Origin: Flavobacteriales bacterium
Lineage (GTDB): Bacteria > Bacteroidota > Bacteroidia > Flavobacteriales > Flavobacteriaceae
Direction: 5' to 3'
NCBI GenBank assembly: GCA_018335925.1
Contig: JAGXRF010000111.1
Span: forward strand, 32,469 to 96,468
DNA: 64,000 nucleotides
The translations under genes and the position numbers were made by a program. Within the stretch, counting starts at the first letter, position 1, and each line of letters starts with the position of its first letter. Below the pieces are notes generated by a model, which was not told the origin of the DNA, did not search any database, and saw only the letters and a program-made list of their open reading frames with translations. Below are positions 59,367-64,000 of this stretch, piece by piece.

Positions 59367-61487
59367 ATGCGTTATTTTTCTTCTTCAGCCTTTTTGTTGT
59401 TTGTTTTGGTTGGGTTGTTATATGGGTTAACTTCAACAGCCCAAGCCCAACAATGGGAAATTACTTCTCCAAACCAGCAAATAAAAATTGCCATTACTTG
59501 CGATGCCCAGGGCATTATTTCGTACCAACTCTTTCACCAAAACCAATTGGTTATCCAGCCAAGTACATTACACTTAGCCATTGAGGGAAAAGAAGGTTTG
59601 GACAAAAATTGGAAAGTACTAAAAAAAAACACTACCATGACCAACGAAACTTGGAAACCAGTTTTAGGGGAGCAAGCAGAAATAAGAGATCATTTCTATG
59701 AAATCATCCTACATGCAGAAAACGCGAATGGGGTTAAAATGGATTTCCAATTTAGAGCTTATAACGAAGGAATGGCTTTCCGTTATCATCTTCCAAAACA
59801 AGAAAATCTGAATTATTTGGTGGTAACAGCGGAACATTCATCTTTTAACTTAACCCAAGATTACAAAGCTTTTTGGATACCGGGAGATTTTGATAGCAAC
59901 GAATACGCCTACAACGAAACCATGCTTTCGGAAATAGACACCCGAAACATCGATTTAAACAATGGCATTGGTTTTAAAGGTCCGATGACACCCCACCGCA
60001 TCCAAAGTCCGGTAATGATGAAAAGCAAAGAAGGGCTATATCTTAATCTTTTTGAAGCAGCGGTAGTCAACTATCCTGTAATGCATTTAGAGGTAAACCC
60101 GAAAACATTTCAAATTACTTCTGCTTTGGTGCCGGATGCTTTGGGTAAAATGGCTTATGTGCAAACCCCATTTCATACCCCATGGAGAACCATTATGGTG
60201 AGCAAAGATGCCCGAGATATTTTAAAATCAAGACTCATTTTAAACCTCAACGAACCCTGTGCCATTGCAGAAACCAGTTGGATCAAACCCATGAAATATG
60301 TGGGTATTTGGTGGGAAATGCACGTAGGAAAATCCACTTGGGATTATGCCGGAAGCCAAAACGCTCAAAACCAATCCGGAGAAGGACATGGCAAGCATGG
60401 TGCTACTACTGAAAATACGATGAAGTACATCGACTTTGCAGCCAAGCATGGCATGGATGGGGTATTGATTGAAGGCTGGAATGTAGGTTGGGAAGATTGG
60501 TTTGGCAATTGGAAAGACAAAGTATTTGATTTTCAAACGCCTTATCCGGATTTTGATTTGCCCAAACTTAGTGCCTATGCCAAAAGTAAGAACGTAAAAT
60601 TAATCATGCACCACGAAACTTCCGGGTCGGTGACCAACTATGAACGTCACTTCCATCCTGCATTTCAGTTGATGCAACAATATGGCTATCCGGCAGTAAA
60701 AACCGGTTATGTAGGAAGAATTATCCCAAGAGGAGAATGGCACGATGGCCAATACATGGTAAATCATTTTCATTGGACAGTGGAAGAAGCGGCCAAATAC
60801 CAAGTATTGGTGAATTCGCACGAAAGCCATCGACCAACAGGCTACCATCGAACCTATCCGAATTACATTGCAGCAGAAGCTGCCAGAGGAAACGAATTCA
60901 ATGCGTGGAGTGTGGGCAACCCACCATCACACGAAACTATTTTGCCTTTTACCCGTTTGTTGGGTGGTCCAATGGACTACACTCCCGGTATTTTTGAAAT
61001 CAAAATGAGTGCTTATGCACCAGGTAAAAAAGAACAAGTACACACCACTTTGGCCAAGCAATTGGCATTGTATGTTACCATGTATAGTCCGTTGCAAATG
61101 GCTGCCGACCTACCGGAAAACTACGAAAAACACTTGGATGCCTTTCAGTTTATCAAAGACGTGACCATGGATTGGGACCAAACCGAAATTTTGGAAGCCG
61201 AACCTGGGGATTACCTTACCATAGCACGTAAAACCAAAGGCAAAGACGAATGGTTTGTAGGGGCCATTACCGATGAAAATGCTAGAAATACCGAAATTTC
61301 CTTGGCTTTTTTATCTCCTAACAAAAAATACAAAGCCATCATTTACCAAGATGCTTCTAATGCCCATTGGGAGAGCAACCCTAAAGCGTATGAAATTAAA
61401 ACCGTGCGAGTAAATCATAAATCAAAGTTAAAGTTGCGTTTGGCAGCAGGTGGAGGTACTGCCATTCACTTGGTAACCGAAGATTAG
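59367..61487 (+). CDS. Glycoside hydrolase family 97 (SusB-like alpha-glucosidase/galactosidase)
   Basis: WEITSPNQQIKIAITCDAQGIISYQLFHQNQLVIQPS; KYVGIWWEMHVGKSTWDYAGS; HGMDGVLIEGWNVGWE; NSHESHRPTGYHRTYPNYIAAEAARGNEFNAW; MDYTPGIFEI. ORF track start 59343; MRYFSSSAFLL at 59367. Confidence 0.93.
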   Translation: MRYFSSSAFLLFVLVGLLYGLTSTAQAQQWEITSPNQQIKIAITCDAQGIISYQLFHQNQLVIQPSTLHLAIEGKEGLDKNWKVLKKNTTMTNETWKPVLGEQAEIRDHFYEIILHAENANGVKMDFQFRAYNEGMAFRYHLPKQENLNYLVVTAEHSSFNLTQDYKAFWIPGDFDSNEYAYNETMLSEIDTRNIDLNNGIGFKGPMTPHRIQSPVMMKSKEGLYLNLFEAAVVNYPVMHLEVNPKTFQITSALVPDALGKMAYVQTPFHTPWRTIMVSKDARDILKSRLILNLNEPCAIAETSWIKPMKYVGIWWEMHVGKSTWDYAGSQNAQNQSGEGHGKHGATTENTMKYIDFAAKHGMDGVLIEGWNVGWEDWFGNWKDKVFDFQTPYPDFDLPKLSAYAKSKNVKLIMHHETSGSVTNYERHFHPAFQLMQQYGYPAVKTGYVGRIIPRGEWHDGQYMVNHFHWTVEEAAKYQVLVNSHESHRPTGYHRTYPNYIAAEAARGNEFNAWSVGNPPSHETILPFTRLLGGPMDYTPGIFEIKMSAYAPGKKEQVHTTLAKQLALYVTMYSPLQMAADLPENYEKHLDAFQFIKDVTMDWDQTEILEAEPGDYLTIARKTKGKDEWFVGAITDENARNTEISLAFLSPNKKYKAIIYQDASNAHWESNPKAYEIKTVRVNHKSKLKLRLAAGGGTAIHLVTED

Positions 61488-61499
61488 TTCGTACCTTTG
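61470..61499 (+). promoter_or_regulatory. Bacteroidota-type promoter TTG-N19-TACCTTTG for T9SS type B gene
   Basis: TTG 61470-61472, TACCTTTG 61492-61499, 29 bp before ATG 61528. Confidence 0.55.
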
Positions 61500-61527
61500 T
61501 GCTCCATTTTTTCGGATATGATATCGC

Positions 61528-63813
61528 ATGCCTTTAACTAAATTTTTTTTCTTCAGCAGTTGTTTGTTATTCCTCTTTTTCGGAATCACTTCCAAAATAC
61601 ATGCCCAGGTAATATCTGTGAACGATCAGTTTACTGCCCAACAATTGGTGGAAGACTTTTTAGTGAATAGTCCGTGTGCCAATGTTTCCAATTTTCAAGT
61701 AAGTGGTTTTACCTTTCCTAATGGCAATAAAAGCTATGGGGTATTTCAGAGCAATGGCAGTGGCTTTCCGTTTGAAGAAGGCGTGATCATTACCAATGGT
61801 AGAGCAGTTTCGGCAGTTGGCCCAAACACTTCTTTGTTAAGTGAAGGACCAGCTTCTTGGGGAGGAGACCCCGATTTGGAGGCTGCCATTGGAGAAACCA
61901 ACACCATCAATGCTACGGTGTTGGAATTTGATTTTATTCCGCTGACCAATAAAATTAGTTTTGAATACTTGTTTGCATCAGAACAATACTTAAGCAATCC
62001 TACTTCAGGTCAATGCAATTTTTCCGATGGATTTGCCTTCTTGTTGCGTGAGGCAGGAGCAAGTAGTTTTACCAATTTGGCTTTGGTACCCGGCACCAAT
62101 ATTCCGGTAAAGGTTACCACCGTTAGAGGAAGTGGTACTATTTGTCCGCCTGCCAACCAAGCTTTTTTTGATGCTTTTAATGGCAGCAACCATCCTACCA
62201 ATTACAACGGGCAAACCAAAATACTCAAAGCAGAAGCACAAGTAACTCCGGGAGTTACCTACCAAATGAAATTGGTGATAGCCGACCAAGGCAACCAGCT
62301 GTACGACTCCGCCATATTTTTTGGAGCAGGTTCTTTTAAAGTAGAAATTGATTTGGGGGAAGACCGATTGTTTGCGACCAACAATCCACTATGTAGCAAC
62401 GAGAGTTTGACCTTAGATGCCTCATCTTCAGGCGGAACTACCTTTGCATGGTTTCGAAATGGGGTGTTGATTCCGAGTGCTACCCAAGCCACCTATACTG
62501 CTACCCAAGAAGGAACTTACGAAGTAAAAACTACGATTGGTGGTTGTGAAATTACCGGAAAAATAGTTATTGAAACTGAAAATCCTCCGGTGGTGGGTCC
62601 GCAAACCTTAAGCAATTGTGGAGCCAACAACAGCAGCATCTTTAACTTAAACCAAGCCATTAGCAATTGGAACCAAGGGCAAAACTACTACATTACTTTT
62701 CACACCAATCCTGCCGATGCCCAAGCCCAACAAAATGCCATTGCCAATGTGGCCAACTACCCGAGTGGGAATGCCACTTTATTTGCCAACATTAGCACCA
62801 ATAGCGGCTGTGCGGTGGTAACTGCCTTGCAATTGGTAGTGAATCAAAGTTCGGTAACTATTCCTACCATTTTGGTATGCGACAATGATGCGATAAAAGA
62901 TGGCTTTACCACGATGAATTTAACCAATGTGGTAACCCCGAGCATCTTAGCCAATTTTACTTCGAGCCATACGGTTGCTTACTACACTTCTTTTGAAAAT
63001 GCGGTGTTAAACCAACAGGTACTGCCTAACCTATTTACCAATACCTCTACCCCAACACAAACGATATTTGCCAGAGTTTCTTTGCTTTCTGCTTGCGAAG
63101 GGATTCTTCCGGTTACTATCCAAGTGAATGCCTTAACCGGAACGGCTTTTCAACCAGAGAGCATTACCTTCTGTCCGTTGCAACCGCTACTGTTACAAGC
63201 ACCTGCTATAGCCAATACCACTTATCTTTGGAACAATGGAAACACCACTCCTACCCTTTTGGTGTCGCAAGCAGGCACCTATGAAGTTACCGTGACTACT
63301 TCCTCTGGATGTAGCAATACCAAAACATTTACAGTAGATGCCATTCCTGCTCCGCAAATTCAAGACATTGTGGTACAATCGTTTCAGGGAAATCAAAATA
63401 GTATCGAGGTAGTATTTACCGGAAGTGGTTCGTATGAATTCTCTATTAATGGAAGTACCTTTCAAAGCAGTCCGCTATTTACCAATGTGCCGATGGGCAT
63501 TTACTTGGTGACCTTACGTGATGAGAACAATTGCTATGTATTGCAACAAAGGATAACCGTGTTAGATTACATGCGATATTTTACCCCGAATGGCGATGGC
63601 ACCAAAGACATTTGGAACATTCCGTTTTTACGTCCAAGAGATGAAGTGCGTATTTACGACCGCTACGGAAAATTGCTCCACCAATTTTTTGGCAATGCCA
63701 CCGGTTGGAATGGCACCTTTCAGGGCAATGCCCTACCTGCCACGGACTATTGGTTCCACCTGCTTTTAGAGGATGGCACGGAGATTAAAGGGAATTTTTC
63801 GTTGCTTCGTTGA
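61528..63813 (+). CDS. Choice-of-anchor L domain protein with gliding-motility-associated (T9SS type B) C-terminal domain
   Basis: GVIITNGRAVSAVGPNTS...NTINATVLEFDFIPLTNKISFEYLFASEQYL; C-term YFTPNGDGTKDIWNIPFLRPRDEVRIYDRYGKLLHQFFGNATGWNGTFQGNALPATDYWFHL. Confidence 0.92.
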   Translation: MPLTKFFFFSSCLLFLFFGITSKIHAQVISVNDQFTAQQLVEDFLVNSPCANVSNFQVSGFTFPNGNKSYGVFQSNGSGFPFEEGVIITNGRAVSAVGPNTSLLSEGPASWGGDPDLEAAIGETNTINATVLEFDFIPLTNKISFEYLFASEQYLSNPTSGQCNFSDGFAFLLREAGASSFTNLALVPGTNIPVKVTTVRGSGTICPPANQAFFDAFNGSNHPTNYNGQTKILKAEAQVTPGVTYQMKLVIADQGNQLYDSAIFFGAGSFKVEIDLGEDRLFATNNPLCSNESLTLDASSSGGTTFAWFRNGVLIPSATQATYTATQEGTYEVKTTIGGCEITGKIVIETENPPVVGPQTLSNCGANNSSIFNLNQAISNWNQGQNYYITFHTNPADAQAQQNAIANVANYPSGNATLFANISTNSGCAVVTALQLVVNQSSVTIPTILVCDNDAIKDGFTTMNLTNVVTPSILANFTSSHTVAYYTSFENAVLNQQVLPNLFTNTSTPTQTIFARVSLLSACEGILPVTIQVNALTGTAFQPESITFCPLQPLLLQAPAIANTTYLWNNGNTTPTLLVSQAGTYEVTVTTSSGCSNTKTFTVDAIPAPQIQDIVVQSFQGNQNSIEVVFTGSGSYEFSINGSTFQSSPLFTNVPMGIYLVTLRDENNCYVLQQRITVLDYMRYFTPNGDGTKDIWNIPFLRPRDEVRIYDRYGKLLHQFFGNATGWNGTFQGNALPATDYWFHLLLEDGTEIKGNFSLLR

Positions 63814-63872
63814 GTCGACTTTCGAACAGCGATGTTCTACCATCGAAAAGCGGAAATCGGTTAACGAAAAGC

Positions 63873-63980
63873 ATTTTCAAATTTTCAAATTGATTCATTT
63901 TCAAATTAAAGTCGTTGAATCGAAAATTGGTTGATGGAAAAGTTTCAGGTTTCAAGTTTAAAGTTTAAGGTTCAAAGTTT
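63873..63980. repeat. Low-complexity intergenic repeats (ATTTTCAAATT units, then AGTTTMA heptamers)
   Basis: ATTTTCAAATTTTCAAATTGATTCATTTTCAAATT and AGTTTCAGGTTTCAAGTTTAAAGTTTAAGGTTCAAAGTTT read directly. Confidence 0.65.
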
Positions 63981-64000
63981 GTCCTCTCATGATTTCGGTT

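Overview
AT-rich chromosomal window from a Bacteroidota (Flavobacteriaceae-like) genome, mostly core metabolic and housekeeping genes with several type IX secretion (T9SS) substrates. I saw no rRNA, tRNA, CRISPR array, prophage or transposase gene. Coding content: uvrA (cut by the left edge), DUF1028, a pfkA-gapA-BadF-type kinase cluster, tamB/tsaD/rsmE, fasciclin, rdgB, a DEAD-box helicase, flippase/glycosyltransferase/YfhO, an ATP-cone nuclease plus beta-CASP MBL pair, two T9SS surface proteins beside a LytS/LytTR two-component system, an SPT/KBL-family PLP enzyme, a fused IcmF-type acyl-CoA mutase, lpdA, pckA, a TonB receptor, duplicated CAP-domain lipoproteins, RsmB-like methyltransferase, endonuclease I, a DASS transporter, rocD, Smr protein, GH97, and a T9SS type-B protein. 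The most interesting signals are non-coding. (1) A 28-bp operator with a 21-bp-period direct repeat lies at the same distance upstream of both T9SS genes next to the LytTR system. (2) A gapless 44-bp composite promoter element is shared by pckA and the dicarboxylate transporter, built around an FNR-like palindrome that also precedes a universal stress protein gene. (3) A ~86-bp REP/MITE-like intergenic repeat sits in frame inside the IcmF linker, and a related element sits in the loop of a bidirectional terminator. (4) The two CAP paralogues share a ~101-bp gapless promoter block. All motif alignments were made by eye; no searches were run.
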